A DNA stretch of 64,000 bases. Source: Arthrobacter mobilis. Lineage in GTDB: Bacteria; Actinomycetota; Actinomycetes; Actinomycetales; Micrococcaceae. The DNA lies in contig NZ_JAAZSQ010000002.1 in assembly GCF_012395835.1 (NCBI RefSeq), positions 1 to 64,000 of the forward strand. Direction: 5' to 3'. The notes beneath the pieces were generated by a model that saw only the letters and a list, made by a program, of their open reading frames with translations, did no database searches and was not told where the DNA came from. A program made the translations under genes and the position numbers. Positions 38,126 to 48,298 of this stretch are shown piece by piece; the first letter of the stretch is position 1, and every line of letters starts with the position of its first letter.

Positions 38126-38166
38126 TACGCGTTGTAGAAGCGGGCGCCCGGCCCGCGGAGAAAAGT

Positions 38167-38793
38167 GTGAACGTGACTGCCAAAACCTCTGAATCCCTCA
38201 AGCGCCGCTCCCTGCTCAAACTCGGTGCGGGGCTGGCCGCTGTCCTGTCGCTGACCATGCCGCTGGCCGCGTGCAGCGTCGAGGACCCGCTGGCCCGGCA
38301 GGCGAACGCAGGGGACAACAAGAACTATATTGCCGGGGACGGCTCGGTCACCGAATACGCGCCGGAGACGCGCGGGGAACCGGTGGAACTGGCCGCCGAA
38401 CTGTTCGACGGCACCGCCGAGGACTCGGCCGACTGGGCCGGCAAGGTCACCGTGCTCAACTTCTGGTACGCCGCCTGCGCGCCTTGCCGGCTCGAAGCCC
38501 CGGCCCTGCAGTCCCTGAGCCGGGAATTCCAGGACCAGGCGCAGTTCTTTGGCGTCAACATCCGGGACGAAAAGCCGACAGCCCAGGCCTTCGAACGCAA
38601 TTTCGGCGTCACCTACCCGAGCTTTGCCGACAAGGACGGCGACATCCTGCTGGCCATGACCCGCTACGTGCCGCCCCAGGCGGTGCCCACCACCCTGGTC
38701 CTGGACCAGCAGGGCCGGGTGGCGGCCCGGATCCTCGGCGTGGCGGACAAGGGCACCCTGAAGGCCCTGATCAAAGACGCAGTGGCCGAGTAG
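38167..38793 (+). CDS. TlpA/ResA-like thiol-disulfide lipoprotein
   Basis: 208 residues. The N-terminus has a signal peptide with lipobox LAAC (about residue 38), so the protein is anchored outside the membrane. The thioredoxin domain has CAPC in NFWYAACAPCRLEAP and the cis-proline loop QAVPTTLVLD. It keeps apocytochrome c haem-binding cysteines reduced, supplied by CcdA. The GTG start has GGAGA seven bases upstream. It begins the four-gene ccs operon; the ccdA start is two bases after its stop. Confidence 0.92.
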   Translation: MNVTAKTSESLKRRSLLKLGAGLAAVLSLTMPLAACSVEDPLARQANAGDNKNYIAGDGSVTEYAPETRGEPVELAAELFDGTAEDSADWAGKVTVLNFWYAACAPCRLEAPALQSLSREFQDQAQFFGVNIRDEKPTAQAFERNFGVTYPSFADKDGDILLAMTRYVPPQAVPTTLVLDQQGRVAARILGVADKGTLKALIKDAVAE

Positions 38794-38795
38794 CC

Positions 38796-39605
38796 GTGGG
38801 ATCCACTGCGTTCCCGACGGCGTCCGTGACGGCCATGCTTCCGCTGGGCATCGGCAGCGCCTTCGGCGACACCGTGCTCAACGGCTCCGTCCTGCTGGCC
38901 ATCCCGGTGGCGATGCTCGCAGGCCTCATCTCCTTCCTGTCCCCGTGCGTGCTGCCGCTGGTGCCGGGCTACCTCGGCTATGTCACCGGCCTGACCGGCG
39001 TGGACCTTGCCCAGCAGCGGCGCGGCCGGATGCTGGCCGGGATCGGGCTGTTCGTGCTGGGCTTTTCGGCTGTCTTCGTGGCTATCGGTGCGGTCTTCGG
39101 CCAGCTCGGGGCCTGGTTGAAGGGGACCGACGCCGCCTGGGTCACCCAGCTGCTCGGCGCCGTCGTCATCCTCATGGGGATCATCTTCCTGGGCGGGCTG
39201 TCCTTCTTCCAGCGCGACCGGAAGATCCATTCCCGGCCGCCGGCCGGACTCTGGGGCGCCCCCGTGCTGGGCATGACCTTCGGCCTGGGCTGGGCCCCCT
39301 GCATCGGCCCGACCTTCTCCGCGGTGCAGGCGCTGGCCTATTCCGGTGGGGCCGACGCCGCCAAGGGCGCCTTCCTGGCCTTCGTCTACTGCCTGGGGCT
39401 CGGGCTCCCGTTCCTGCTGATCGCCCTGGGCGTGCGGCGGGGCATGGGCGCGATGGCCTTCTTCCGGCGGCACCGGCTGGCGCTGCAGCGCACCGGCGGG
39501 GCGGTTTTGGTGGTGCTGGGCGTGCTGATGGCGGCCGGGCTCTGGGGCAGCTGGGTGGCCCAACTGCAGGACTGGTTTGCGAACGAAGTGAGGCTCCCCA
39601 TCTGA
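38796..39605 (+). CDS. ccdA: Cytochrome c biogenesis protein CcdA
   Basis: 269 residues, six membrane helices. The redox cysteines are in ISFLSPCVLPLVPGYLGYV and FGLGWAPCIGPTFSA. It passes electrons from cytoplasmic thioredoxin to the extracytoplasmic ResA/TlpA protein. The GTG start is inferred from the short gap to the upstream gene; an ATG 13 codons later is possible. The stop overlaps the resB start in TGATG. Confidence 0.93.
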   Translation: MGSTAFPTASVTAMLPLGIGSAFGDTVLNGSVLLAIPVAMLAGLISFLSPCVLPLVPGYLGYVTGLTGVDLAQQRRGRMLAGIGLFVLGFSAVFVAIGAVFGQLGAWLKGTDAAWVTQLLGAVVILMGIIFLGGLSFFQRDRKIHSRPPAGLWGAPVLGMTFGLGWAPCIGPTFSAVQALAYSGGADAAKGAFLAFVYCLGLGLPFLLIALGVRRGMGAMAFFRRHRLALQRTGGAVLVVLGVLMAAGLWGSWVAQLQDWFANEVRLPI

Positions 39606-41350
39606 TGAGCGAGACAGCCAAGACTTCCGGCGGCCTCGAGCAGGACCGCCCGGATGCCGACGCCGCGGCGGAGCTGGCCCGGCAGGCCGAGGCCGGCCCG
39701 GCGGGCAGGGCCGCCGCCCCGGACGTCACCCTGCCGGTGCTCGGGTTCGCGGGCATGCTGCGCTGGGCCTGGACCCAGCTGACCAGCATGCGCACGGCCC
39801 TGTTCCTGCTGCTGCTGCTGGCCGTCGCGGCGGTCCCGGGTTCGCTCTTCCCGCAGCGGCCGGCCAATCCTGCCGTCGTCACGCAGTACCTCAAGGACAA
39901 CCCGGACACCGGGCCCTGGCTGGACAAGCTTCAGCTCTTCGATGTGTACTCCTCCGTCTGGTTCTCGGCGATCTACCTGCTGCTGTTCATCTCGCTGATC
40001 GGCTGCGTGCTCCCGCGGGCCGGCCACCACTGGAAGGCCATGCGGTCGCAGCCGCCGCGCACGCCCCGGCGGCTGTCCCGGCTGCCCGAATACGGCGCCC
40101 TGGCCCTGGCGGCGGATTCCCCGGTAACGGCCAGCTCGGCGGTCGAGGACGCCGCACGGCTGCTGAAACGGCGCGGCTACCGCGTCCAGGTGCGCGGCGC
40201 GGACACCGCCCTGCCCTCGGTCGGCGCCGAGCGGGGCTTTTTGAAGGAAACCGGCAACCTCATCTTCCACATCAGCCTCATCGGCGTGCTGGTCTCCGTG
40301 GCCGTCGGCGGGCTGTTCGGCTACCGCGGGCAGAAGATCATCGTCGAGGGCGATTCCTTCGTGAACACCCTCGTGGGCTATGACAATTTCTCGCCCGGGA
40401 CCAACTTCTCGGAGAACCAGCTGGAGCCGTTTTCGCTGCAACTGGACAAGTTCGAGGTGGTCTTCGACCGCGAGTCCAAAACCCACTACGGCCAGCCGCT
40501 GGACTTCACCGCCGGCATGACCACCCGGGATGCGGCAGGTGCCGAGCCCAAGCAGCAGACGCTGAAGGTCAACGAGCCGCTGTCCATCGGCGGCGCCAAT
40601 GTGTACCTGGTGGGCAACGGCTACGCCCCGGTGGTGACCGTCCGGGACGGCGACGGCAACATCGCCCACCAAGGGCCGGTGGTCGCGGTGCCCACCGACG
40701 GCGCGTACACCTCCACCCTGGTGCTCAAGGTGCCGGACGCCCGGCCCGAACAGCTCGGCTTCGTGGGACTGTTCCTGCCCACCGCGCTGGAGAATGAGCA
40801 GGGCGTGGCCTTCGGCAGCGACCCGGACCCGTTCAACCCGCGGCTGTACCTGAACTCCTACGCCGGGGACCTGGGCCTGGACGAGGGGGAGCCGAAGAAC
40901 GTCTACGTCCTGGACACCGCCGGACTGCGGGTGCTCAACGACCGCACCCAGGAAAGCGGCGGCATCGTGCTCGGGCCCGGGGAGACCTTTACACTGCCGG
41001 ACGGGCTGGGCACCATCAGCTTCGACGGCCTCAAGCGCTACGTGGCCCTGGACATCACCGCCGATCCGGGGGAGACCGGCGCCCTGGTCTTCTCCAGCCT
41101 GGCACTGGCCGGACTGTGCGCGTCCCTGTTTGTCGGCCGGCGCCGCGTCTGGGTCCGGGCCGGCACCCACCCGGACGGGCGCACCATGGTGGAGTGGGCG
41201 CTGCTGGCCCGCGGCGAGGACCACCGCCTGGCGGCCGAGGCGGCGGCCCTGCGGAAGCTGCTGGAAAAAGAATGGCTGGCCGGATCCGCCCGGCCGGCGG
41301 ACAACGGCAAGAACGGCGGCGCCGGGAGCGCCGGCGCGACGAACTCCTAA
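39605..41350 (+). CDS. resB: Cytochrome c biogenesis protein ResB
   Basis: 581 residues. Membrane helices at about 60-80, 120-140 and 222-242, a large extracytoplasmic domain (about 245-495), and a final helix near 498. Typical segments: LTSMRTALFLLLLLA, FSAIYLLLFISLIGC, GFLKETGNLIFHISL and FPQRPANPA. With CcsA/CcsB it forms the System II haem lyase. The N-terminal 50 residues are an Ala/Glu-rich cytoplasmic extension. It overlaps ccdA by one base. Confidence 0.93.
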   Translation: MSETAKTSGGLEQDRPDADAAAELARQAEAGPAGRAAAPDVTLPVLGFAGMLRWAWTQLTSMRTALFLLLLLAVAAVPGSLFPQRPANPAVVTQYLKDNPDTGPWLDKLQLFDVYSSVWFSAIYLLLFISLIGCVLPRAGHHWKAMRSQPPRTPRRLSRLPEYGALALAADSPVTASSAVEDAARLLKRRGYRVQVRGADTALPSVGAERGFLKETGNLIFHISLIGVLVSVAVGGLFGYRGQKIIVEGDSFVNTLVGYDNFSPGTNFSENQLEPFSLQLDKFEVVFDRESKTHYGQPLDFTAGMTTRDAAGAEPKQQTLKVNEPLSIGGANVYLVGNGYAPVVTVRDGDGNIAHQGPVVAVPTDGAYTSTLVLKVPDARPEQLGFVGLFLPTALENEQGVAFGSDPDPFNPRLYLNSYAGDLGLDEGEPKNVYVLDTAGLRVLNDRTQESGGIVLGPGETFTLPDGLGTISFDGLKRYVALDITADPGETGALVFSSLALAGLCASLFVGRRRVWVRAGTHPDGRTMVEWALLARGEDHRLAAEAAALRKLLEKEWLAGSARPADNGKNGGAGSAGATNS

Positions 41351-41359
41351 GGAACCCCG

Positions 41360-42376
41360 ATGCCCTCCATTGACGAAACCCTGGGCCAGTACAGCGAGCT
41401 GTTCATCCTGCTGGCCGCCATGACCTTCACCGTGGCGCTGATCGCCTTCTGCTGGGACCTGGCCACCGCCAGCCGGACCCTGCAGGCGGTGGAGGACCGG
41501 CTCGCCCGCCAGCAGGTCCCTGCCGAGGCGGCGGTGGGCGCGGGCCGGACCGGCGGCGGGGGCGCCGCGGAGGGCGCCGTCGAGACCGCCGACGAGTCCC
41601 TGGAGTATGCCGGGCAGCGCCGGCCGGCTGCCCGGATCGGTGTGGCGCTGAGCGCCCTGGGCACCCTCATCCTGGCCGCCGGCGTGATCTCCCGCGGCCT
41701 CGCGGCACACCGGGTGCCCTGGGGCAACATGTACGAGTTCTGCACCACCGGCGCGCTGGTGGTGGCGGCGGTCTTCCTGCTGGCCCTGACCCGGAAGGAC
41801 ATGCGCTTCCTGGGCTCGTTCGTGATCGGCCTCGTGGTGATCATGCTCTGCGCTGCCGCCATTGCCTTCCCGACGCCGGTGGCCCACCTGGTGCCGGCGC
41901 TGCAGAGCTACTGGCTGATCATCCACGTATCCGTGGCGGTGATTGCCTCGGCGCTGTTCACGCTGACCTTCGCGATGTCCGTGCTGCAGCTGCTGCAGGC
42001 CCGGCGCGAAGCCACGGCCATGGCCGGCCGGCCGGACCGCTTGGCCTTCCTGCGCGTGGTGCCGTCGGCGCTGACCTTGGAGAATGTCGCCTACCGGATC
42101 AACACCGTGGCCTTCGTGCTCTGGACCTTCACCGTGATGGCCGGCGCGATCTGGGCGGAGAAGGCCTGGGGCCGCTACTGGGGCTGGGACACCAAGGAAG
42201 TCTGGAGCTTCGTGATCTGGGTGGTCTACGCCGGCTACCTGCATGCCCGCGCCACCCGGGGCTGGACCGGGACCCGGGCCGCCTGGCTGTCGATTGTGGG
42301 CTACCTGTGCGTGATCTTCAACTTCACCATCGTGAACGTCTTCTTCTCCGGCCTGCACAGCTACTCCGGGCTGTAA
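41360..42376 (+). CDS. ccsB: Cytochrome c biogenesis protein CcsB/CcsA (haem lyase subunit)
   Basis: 338 residues, about eight membrane helices. The tryptophan-rich haem-binding motif is WGRYWGWDTKEVWSFVIW, with VPWGNMYEF and conserved histidines (in LIIHVSVA and GYLHARAT) as axial ligands. It exports haem and attaches it to apocytochrome c with ResB. GGA lies nine bases before the ATG. A strong hairpin after the stop closes the operon. Confidence 0.94.
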   Translation: MPSIDETLGQYSELFILLAAMTFTVALIAFCWDLATASRTLQAVEDRLARQQVPAEAAVGAGRTGGGGAAEGAVETADESLEYAGQRRPAARIGVALSALGTLILAAGVISRGLAAHRVPWGNMYEFCTTGALVVAAVFLLALTRKDMRFLGSFVIGLVVIMLCAAAIAFPTPVAHLVPALQSYWLIIHVSVAVIASALFTLTFAMSVLQLLQARREATAMAGRPDRLAFLRVVPSALTLENVAYRINTVAFVLWTFTVMAGAIWAEKAWGRYWGWDTKEVWSFVIWVVYAGYLHARATRGWTGTRAAWLSIVGYLCVIFNFTIVNVFFSGLHSYSGL

Positions 42377-42383
42377 CCGCCGG

Positions 42384-42411
42384 GCGGTTCCCGGGGGTGC
42401 CCGGGAACCGC
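42384..42411. terminator. Bidirectional terminator between ccsB and the PLDc_N gene
   Basis: Twelve-base perfect stem (42384-42395 with 42400-42411) and loop GGTG, between two convergent genes. Confidence 0.75.
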
Positions 42412-42415
42412 AGGG

Positions 42416-42799
42416 TCAACGGGTGCTGCCGCCGGGGTTGTCCTGGCCCTCTTCGCCCAGGCTCTGTTCCCGGTCCCGCAGTTCCTGCTCGCGCCGCTTC
42501 AGTTCCTCTTCACGCTGCTTGCTGCGCCGCTGCGCATCCAGGGCGCGCAGGAACGCGATGTCCTCGTCGGGGGCCATCGGCCGGCGGGCGGGTGCCTGCG
42601 CGGCGGCCCGGCCGGACTGCGGACGGCCGAAGAAGAACCACAGGCCGGCGCCGATCAGCGGCACCAGCAGGATGGTCAGGATCCAGCCCGGCTTGGAAAT
42701 GCTCCGGACCTCGTATGGCGCCGAACGGATGCACTCGATGAGGGCATAAACAATGATTGACACTGCCAGCACAACCAGCAGGATATAGAGACGGGCCAT
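42416..42799 (-). CDS. PLDc_N-domain small membrane protein
   Basis: 127 residues. Two membrane helices (LYILLVVLAVSIIVYALIEC and GWILTILLVPLIGAGLWFFF) with RSAPYEVRSISKPGW between them are the phospholipase D/nuclease N-terminal (PLDc_N) domain. The C-terminal half is a charged coiled coil rich in Glu and Arg. Function unknown. TACAAT ends six bases before the ATG, so translation is likely leaderless. Confidence 0.85.
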   Translation of the reverse strand: MARLYILLVVLAVSIIVYALIECIRSAPYEVRSISKPGWILTILLVPLIGAGLWFFFGRPQSGRAAAQAPARRPMAPDEDIAFLRALDAQRRSKQREEELKRREQELRDREQSLGEEGQDNPGGSTR

Positions 42800-42895
42800 A
42801 GTTCAATTGTAGTTGAGCGGCCGCTCCGGACCGGCGCCGCCCCGATGCTCCCTGCGGCGGCCCGGCCCGCCGCGGCCGGGGAGTAAACTTGTCTG

Positions 42896-43207
42896 GTGGC
42901 TTTCTGGAAATTCACTGCACTGCGGGTAGGCCTGATGGCCGCCCTGTTCGTCGTCTTCCTCTACCTGCACCTGGGCGTCATCTTCTCGGCCATCGCCGCC
43001 GCCGTTATCGCCTGGTGCATCACCTACCTGTTCTTCCGCAGCTGGCGCGACGCGGCAGCCGCCGCCGTGGCTTCGCGGTTCTCCGGCCGGGGCCGGCCGC
43101 TGCGGACCTCCACGGAAATCTCCGACGCGCTGGCCGAGGACGCCCTCACCGAGCAGGACGGTGCCCGGAGCGCGCAGCCGGACCGCCGGCAGCAGCCCGG
43201 CGCCTAG
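42896..43207 (+). CDS. DUF4229 membrane protein
   Basis: 103 residues. Two hydrophobic helices (about 9-25 and 27-48) joined by LHLGVIF, then FRSWRDAAAAAV and a charged tail, match DUF4229, the Rv0531-like family found beside men and ccs genes in actinobacteria. Function unknown. The GTG start lies six bases after TAAACT; no ribosome binding site. It is convergent with menA. Confidence 0.82.
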   Translation: MAFWKFTALRVGLMAALFVVFLYLHLGVIFSAIAAAVIAWCITYLFFRSWRDAAAAAVASRFSGRGRPLRTSTEISDALAEDALTEQDGARSAQPDRRQQPGA

Positions 43208-43237
43208 GCCGGGCCGGGGCCGCAAACAGGCGGCGCA

Positions 43238-44119
43238 TCAGATGATCGTGCCGAGCACCAGCGCGAGCCCGTAGGCCGCGGCGAAGCCCAGATTGATCAT
43301 CCCGGTCTGCTGCAGCACCGGGATCAGGCTGTTGCGCTGCTGGCCCTTGAGCATGGTCCAGCTGGGCAGCAGGCACAGCGGGACCAGCAGCAGCACCAGC
43401 AGCACCCACGGGTGCTCGTAGACCAGCACCAGCGGCAGCAGCAGGGCCACGGCCAGCATCATCACGTAGCTGACCCGGGCCGCCTCGTCCCCGATGCGCA
43501 CCGCCAGCGTCAGTTTCCCCGCTTCGCGGTCCGTGGGGATGTCGCGCACATTGTTGGCCATCAGCAGGGCGGTGGCAATCAGGCCAGTGCCCACCGCGCC
43601 AATAAAGGACGGCCAGCTCACCTGCAGAGCCTGGGTGTAGGTGGTGCCCATGGTCGCCACGATCCCGAAGAACAGGAACACGAAGACCTCGCCCAGGCCC
43701 CGATAGCCGTACGGGTTGCTGCCGCCGGTATAGCCCCAGGCGGCAATCACGCAGCCGACGCCGACCAGCAGCAGCGGCCAGGTCCGGGACAGGATGATCA
43801 GCACCAGGCCGGCGAGCATCGCGAGCCCGAAGCACAGGAACGCCGCCTGCTTCACGGTCCGGGCCGGGGCCGCCCCGGATGCGGTCAGGCGCATCGGCCC
43901 CACCCGCGCATCGTCCGTGCCGCGGATGCCGTCCGAGTAGTCGTTGGCGTAGTTCACCCCGACCTGGAACAGGACGGCCACCAGGACCGCGAGCAGGGCG
44001 GGGAACGGCTTGAAGGCGCCCAGTTCGAACGCGGCCGCGCTGCCCACGGCCACCGGTGCGATCGCCATCGGCAGGGTGCGGGGACGCGCCCCGTGAATCC
44101 ATTGGGCTGCTGTGGCCAC
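43238..44119 (-). CDS. menA: 1,4-dihydroxy-2-naphthoate polyprenyltransferase
   Basis: 293 residues, about nine membrane helices. UbiA-superfamily Asp motifs: VNYANDYSDGIRGTDD and NVRDIPTDREAGKLTLAV, which bind the prenyl diphosphate through Mg2+. It attaches the side chain in menaquinone synthesis. The GTG at 44119 was chosen because AAAGGA lies upstream and TAAQWIHGARPRTLP is the usual N-terminus; the frame to 44224 runs through a repeat. It is the last of the leftward menB-menE-menA group. Confidence 0.93.
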   Translation of the reverse strand: MATAAQWIHGARPRTLPMAIAPVAVGSAAAFELGAFKPFPALLAVLVAVLFQVGVNYANDYSDGIRGTDDARVGPMRLTASGAAPARTVKQAAFLCFGLAMLAGLVLIILSRTWPLLLVGVGCVIAAWGYTGGSNPYGYRGLGEVFVFLFFGIVATMGTTYTQALQVSWPSFIGAVGTGLIATALLMANNVRDIPTDREAGKLTLAVRIGDEAARVSYVMMLAVALLLPLVLVYEHPWVLLVLLLVPLCLLPSWTMLKGQQRNSLIPVLQQTGMINLGFAAAYGLALVLGTII

Positions 44120-44170
44120 GTAAGTTCCTATCCTTTGCTTCTCGTGCTTGTGCGTGCGTAGGCGGTGCGG

Positions 44171-44227
44171 AGTGGGGCGCGGGGCCCCGGCGTGGCGCGT
44201 CAGCGACACGGCGGGAGCGCCCAATCC
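44171..44227. repeat. Shortened copy of the dispersed intergenic repeat
   Basis: It starts AGTGGGGCGCGGGGCCCC and ends GGCGGGAGCGCCCAATCCC, the inverted ends of the 24418 unit, with the middle reduced. It lies between menE and menA, directly after the menE stop. Confidence 0.6.
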
Positions 44228-45337
44228 CTATCCGGCGGCGTCCCGGAGCATCCTGGCCACTGCCAGCCGGTCCGGCTTGCCGTTGGCCAGCAGCGGCAGT
44301 TCCGGCAGGACCAGGATGGTCCGCGGCGCGGCGGCCGGGCCCAGCTGCGTGCGCACCGCGGCCCGGATCTGCTCCTGCGGTGCCTGGCCGACGACGGCGC
44401 AGGCCACCCGGGTGCCCCATTCCGGGTCGTCCACGCCGGCCACCAGGACGGCGTCGACACCGGGGACGGCTTCGATCGCCGCGGCCACGGCCGCGGCGGA
44501 CACCTTGACGCCGCCGGTGACAAGCACGTCGTCGGCCCGTCCGGTCACCGTGAGCACGCCGGATCCGTCCAGTTCGCCCAGATCCTCGGTGCGGAACCAG
44601 GCGGTGCCGTCCGCGCCGCGGCTGAAGTGGGCGCCGGTCAGGGCGGCGTTGTCCAGGTAGCCCGAGGCCACCACCGGACCGCCGAGCACCACCCGGCCGC
44701 CGTCGAGCCGCACCTGCACGCCCTCGAGCGGCACGCCGTCGTAGACGCAGCCGCCGCAGGTTTCACTCATGCCGTAGGTGCGCACCACCTTCAGCCCGTG
44801 CCGCCGGGAGGCCTCGCGCAGCCCCCCCGGGGCCCGGGCGCCGCCGAGCAGGATCGCGTCGAAGCGGCGCAGGGCCTTGACGGTCTCCTCCGCCGGATCG
44901 GTGAGCAGCCGGTGCAGCTGCGTGGGGACCAGCGAGGCGATGCGCCTGCGGTGGGTCAGCCCGGATGCCGCCTCGGTGAAGGCTTCGGCGGTGAACCGGG
45001 CGGCCAGGTCCATCACCACCGGCACAGTGCCGGCGTGGATGGACCGGACCAGCACCTGCAGGCCGGCCACGTAGTTGGGGCTCAGTGCGAGCAGCCACTG
45101 GCCTTCGCCGCCCAGCCGGGCGGCGGTCGCCGCGGCGGAGGCGGCCAGGGCCTGCCGGCCGAGCATGGTGGCCTTGGGCGTGCCGGTGGAGCCGGAGGTG
45201 CGCACCACTGCGGCGGTCCCGGGGGCCAGTCCGGCGGAGCGGACCGGTGAGGGCACGCCATCGGGGGCGATTTCCACGGCCGGGCCGGTACCGGCCAGGG
45301 CGGCGGCGAGGGCGGTGCGGGCAGCGTCGATATCCAT
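44228..45337 (-). CDS. menE: o-Succinylbenzoate-CoA ligase
   Basis: 369 residues, compact AMP-forming ligase. Adenylate motifs: VVRTSGSTGTPKATM, RTYGMSETCGGCVYD, WFRTEDLG and NGKPDRLAV with the catalytic lysine. Its place 18 bases after menB supports the menaquinone pathway assignment: activation of o-succinylbenzoate for MenB. Short relative to other ligases, as usual for actinobacterial MenE. Confidence 0.9.
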   Translation of the reverse strand: MDIDAARTALAAALAGTGPAVEIAPDGVPSPVRSAGLAPGTAAVVRTSGSTGTPKATMLGRQALAASAAATAARLGGEGQWLLALSPNYVAGLQVLVRSIHAGTVPVVMDLAARFTAEAFTEAASGLTHRRRIASLVPTQLHRLLTDPAEETVKALRRFDAILLGGARAPGGLREASRRHGLKVVRTYGMSETCGGCVYDGVPLEGVQVRLDGGRVVLGGPVVASGYLDNAALTGAHFSRGADGTAWFRTEDLGELDGSGVLTVTGRADDVLVTGGVKVSAAAVAAAIEAVPGVDAVLVAGVDDPEWGTRVACAVVGQAPQEQIRAAVRTQLGPAAAPRTILVLPELPLLANGKPDRLAVARMLRDAAG

Positions 45338-45355
45338 CGGGGCTGGCGGGGCGGG

Positions 45356-46357
45356 CTAGAAGTAGTAGGGGAAGCGGGACCAGTCGGGGTCGCGTTTTTC
45401 CAGGAACGCTTCCTTGCCCTCCACCGCTTCGTCGGTCATGTAGGCCAGCCGGGTCGCCTCTCCGGCGAACACCTGCTGGCCGGCGAGGCCGTCGTCGGCC
45501 AGGTTGAAGGCGAACTTGAGCATCCGGATGGCCTGCGGGGACTGCCGGGCAATGTCCGCGGCGTACTCCAGGGCCACCTCCTCGAGGCGCTCGTGGTCCA
45601 CCGCCTCGTTCACCGCACCCATCCGGACCATGTCCTCGGCGGAGTATTCACGGGCGAGGAAGAAGATTTCCCGGGCGGCTTTCTGCCCCACCTGGCGGGC
45701 CAGCAGGGCCGAGCCGTAGCCGGCGTCGAAGCTGCCCACGGTGGCGTCGGTCTGCTTGAACCTGCCGTGCTGGCGGGAGGCGATGGTCAGGTCGGCGACC
45801 ACGTGCAGGCTGTGCCCGCCGCCGGCGGCCCAGCCGTTGACGACGGCGATGACCACCTTGGGGCTGGTGCGGATCAGGCGCTGGACTTCGAGGATGTGCA
45901 GCCGGCCGGCGCGGGCTGGATCGATGCTCTCCTTGGTCTCGCCTTCTGTGTTTTCTACTACGTACCTGTATCCGTCCCGGCCGCGGATGCGCTGGTCCCC
46001 GCCGGAGCAGAAGGAGTGGCCGCCGTCCCTGGGGGAGGGGCCGTTGCCGGTCAGCAGCACGGTGGCCACGTCCGGCGTCATCCGCGCGTGGTCGATGGCC
46101 CGGTAAAGTTCGTCCACCGTGTTGGGACGGAACGCGTTGCGCACCTCCGGACGGTTGAACGCGATGCGTACGGCGGGCAGGTCGCGCACGATGTTGCCCC
46201 CGGCGTCCCGTTCGACCTGGCGGTGGTAGGTCAGGTCCTGGAAGTCGAAGCCCTGCACCTCGCGCCACCGGGACGGATCGAATATGTCCGAAACCTTCTC
46301 CGGCATTTTCTGCGGAGGGACGGCGGCGGGCAGCGGGGCGGATTGCTCTGAACTCAC
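45356..46357 (-). CDS. menB: 1,4-dihydroxy-2-naphthoyl-CoA synthase
   Basis: 333 residues, crotonase fold. MenB-specific features: LTGNGPSPRDGGHSFCSGGD, VVNGWAAGGGHSLHVV oxyanion loop, and TDATVGSFDAGYGS; the C-terminus ends in WSRFPYYF. It closes the second ring in menaquinone synthesis. The GTG start lies six bases after TAGACT, so it is probably leaderless. It heads the leftward menB-menE unit. Confidence 0.95.
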   Translation of the reverse strand: MSSEQSAPLPAAVPPQKMPEKVSDIFDPSRWREVQGFDFQDLTYHRQVERDAGGNIVRDLPAVRIAFNRPEVRNAFRPNTVDELYRAIDHARMTPDVATVLLTGNGPSPRDGGHSFCSGGDQRIRGRDGYRYVVENTEGETKESIDPARAGRLHILEVQRLIRTSPKVVIAVVNGWAAGGGHSLHVVADLTIASRQHGRFKQTDATVGSFDAGYGSALLARQVGQKAAREIFFLAREYSAEDMVRMGAVNEAVDHERLEEVALEYAADIARQSPQAIRMLKFAFNLADDGLAGQQVFAGEATRLAYMTDEAVEGKEAFLEKRDPDWSRFPYYF

Positions 46358-46394
46358 ATAGCGAGTCTATCCGGCCACCGCAGCCGCCCTCCCG

Positions 46395-46832
46395 TTATGA
46401 GATGCAGAACTCGTTGCCTTCCGGATCGGCCATGGTGTACCAGTCAAACGGGCCCTGCGATGCGGCGTACAGGAACGTGGCACCGCGGGCCTCCAGCCGG
46501 GCCCGCACTTCGTCCTTGTCCTCGTCGCCCACATGCACGTCCCAATGCACCCTGTTCTTGACGGTCTTGCCCTCGGGAACCGGCTGGAACAGGATCCGGC
46601 GCCGGGTCCGGTCCCCGACTTCCTCCGCCGGACAGATGGCAGCTCCCGTCTTCCACACACGTTTGCCGTTGTGGATGATGGTGTCCTCCTCCCTGGCCAG
46701 GCCTTGCTCGATCAGGCCGGCGATGAAGTCCTGGTCCGTCGGCTCCACCACCCAGCCCAAGGTTTCGGCCCACCAGTCGGCCTGGGTATGGGCATCGGCG
46801 CTGTCGACCACTACCTGAATGCTGTAAGCCAT
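46395..46832 (-). CDS. VOC (glyoxalase/bleomycin resistance-like) protein
   Basis: 145 residues, VOC fold with two beta-alpha-beta modules: IQVVVDSADAHTQADWWAE and RVHWDVHVGDEDKDEV, ending in MADPEGNEFCIS, the usual second metal-ligand segment. Activity unknown. TAGAGT ends six bases before the ATG without a ribosome binding site. Confidence 0.85.
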   Translation of the reverse strand: MAYSIQVVVDSADAHTQADWWAETLGWVVEPTDQDFIAGLIEQGLAREEDTIIHNGKRVWKTGAAICPAEEVGDRTRRRILFQPVPEGKTVKNRVHWDVHVGDEDKDEVRARLEARGATFLYAASQGPFDWYTMADPEGNEFCIS

Positions 46833-46972
46833 GCAGCGACTCTAGGGCGGGTTCCGCCGGCGGGACAGCCCCGGCCGGCACCGGCCGCGGCGGCATGCGC
46901 GTTCCGGCTGCGGAAGTGTCATACTCGCCACAGTGCGGTTGACCCCGGCCGCCGCGGCGTGGGATTCTCAAT

Positions 46973-46991
46973 AGAACGGTCGGTCGGTAAT
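46973..46991. promoter_or_regulatory. PaaR-type operator in front of paaJ
   Basis: AGAACGGTCGGTCGGTAAT (complement ATTACCGACCGACCGTTCT) fits the known PaaR-like pattern ACCGNNCGNNCGGT with small deviations and is almost the same as the site at 51271. It lies about 95 bases before the paaJ start in a region without other genes. Confidence 0.65.
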
Positions 46992-47083
46992 TGTTCCGGG
47001 CCCCCGCGGTTCCGGGGTGCCGGGCAGGTCTTGGTTCCTGCCGCCGGCGGTTCATTAATCTCATTGAGGCTGAGGAAAATCCA

Positions 47084-48297
<1,214 letters not shown>

Positions 48298-48298
<1 letters not shown>

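Noticed and set aside
39386-42358. Leftward open frame of about 990 codons over ccdA, resB and ccsB
   Set aside because: Antisense shadow of three genes with clear membrane and haem motifs; no ribosome binding site or family motif of its own.
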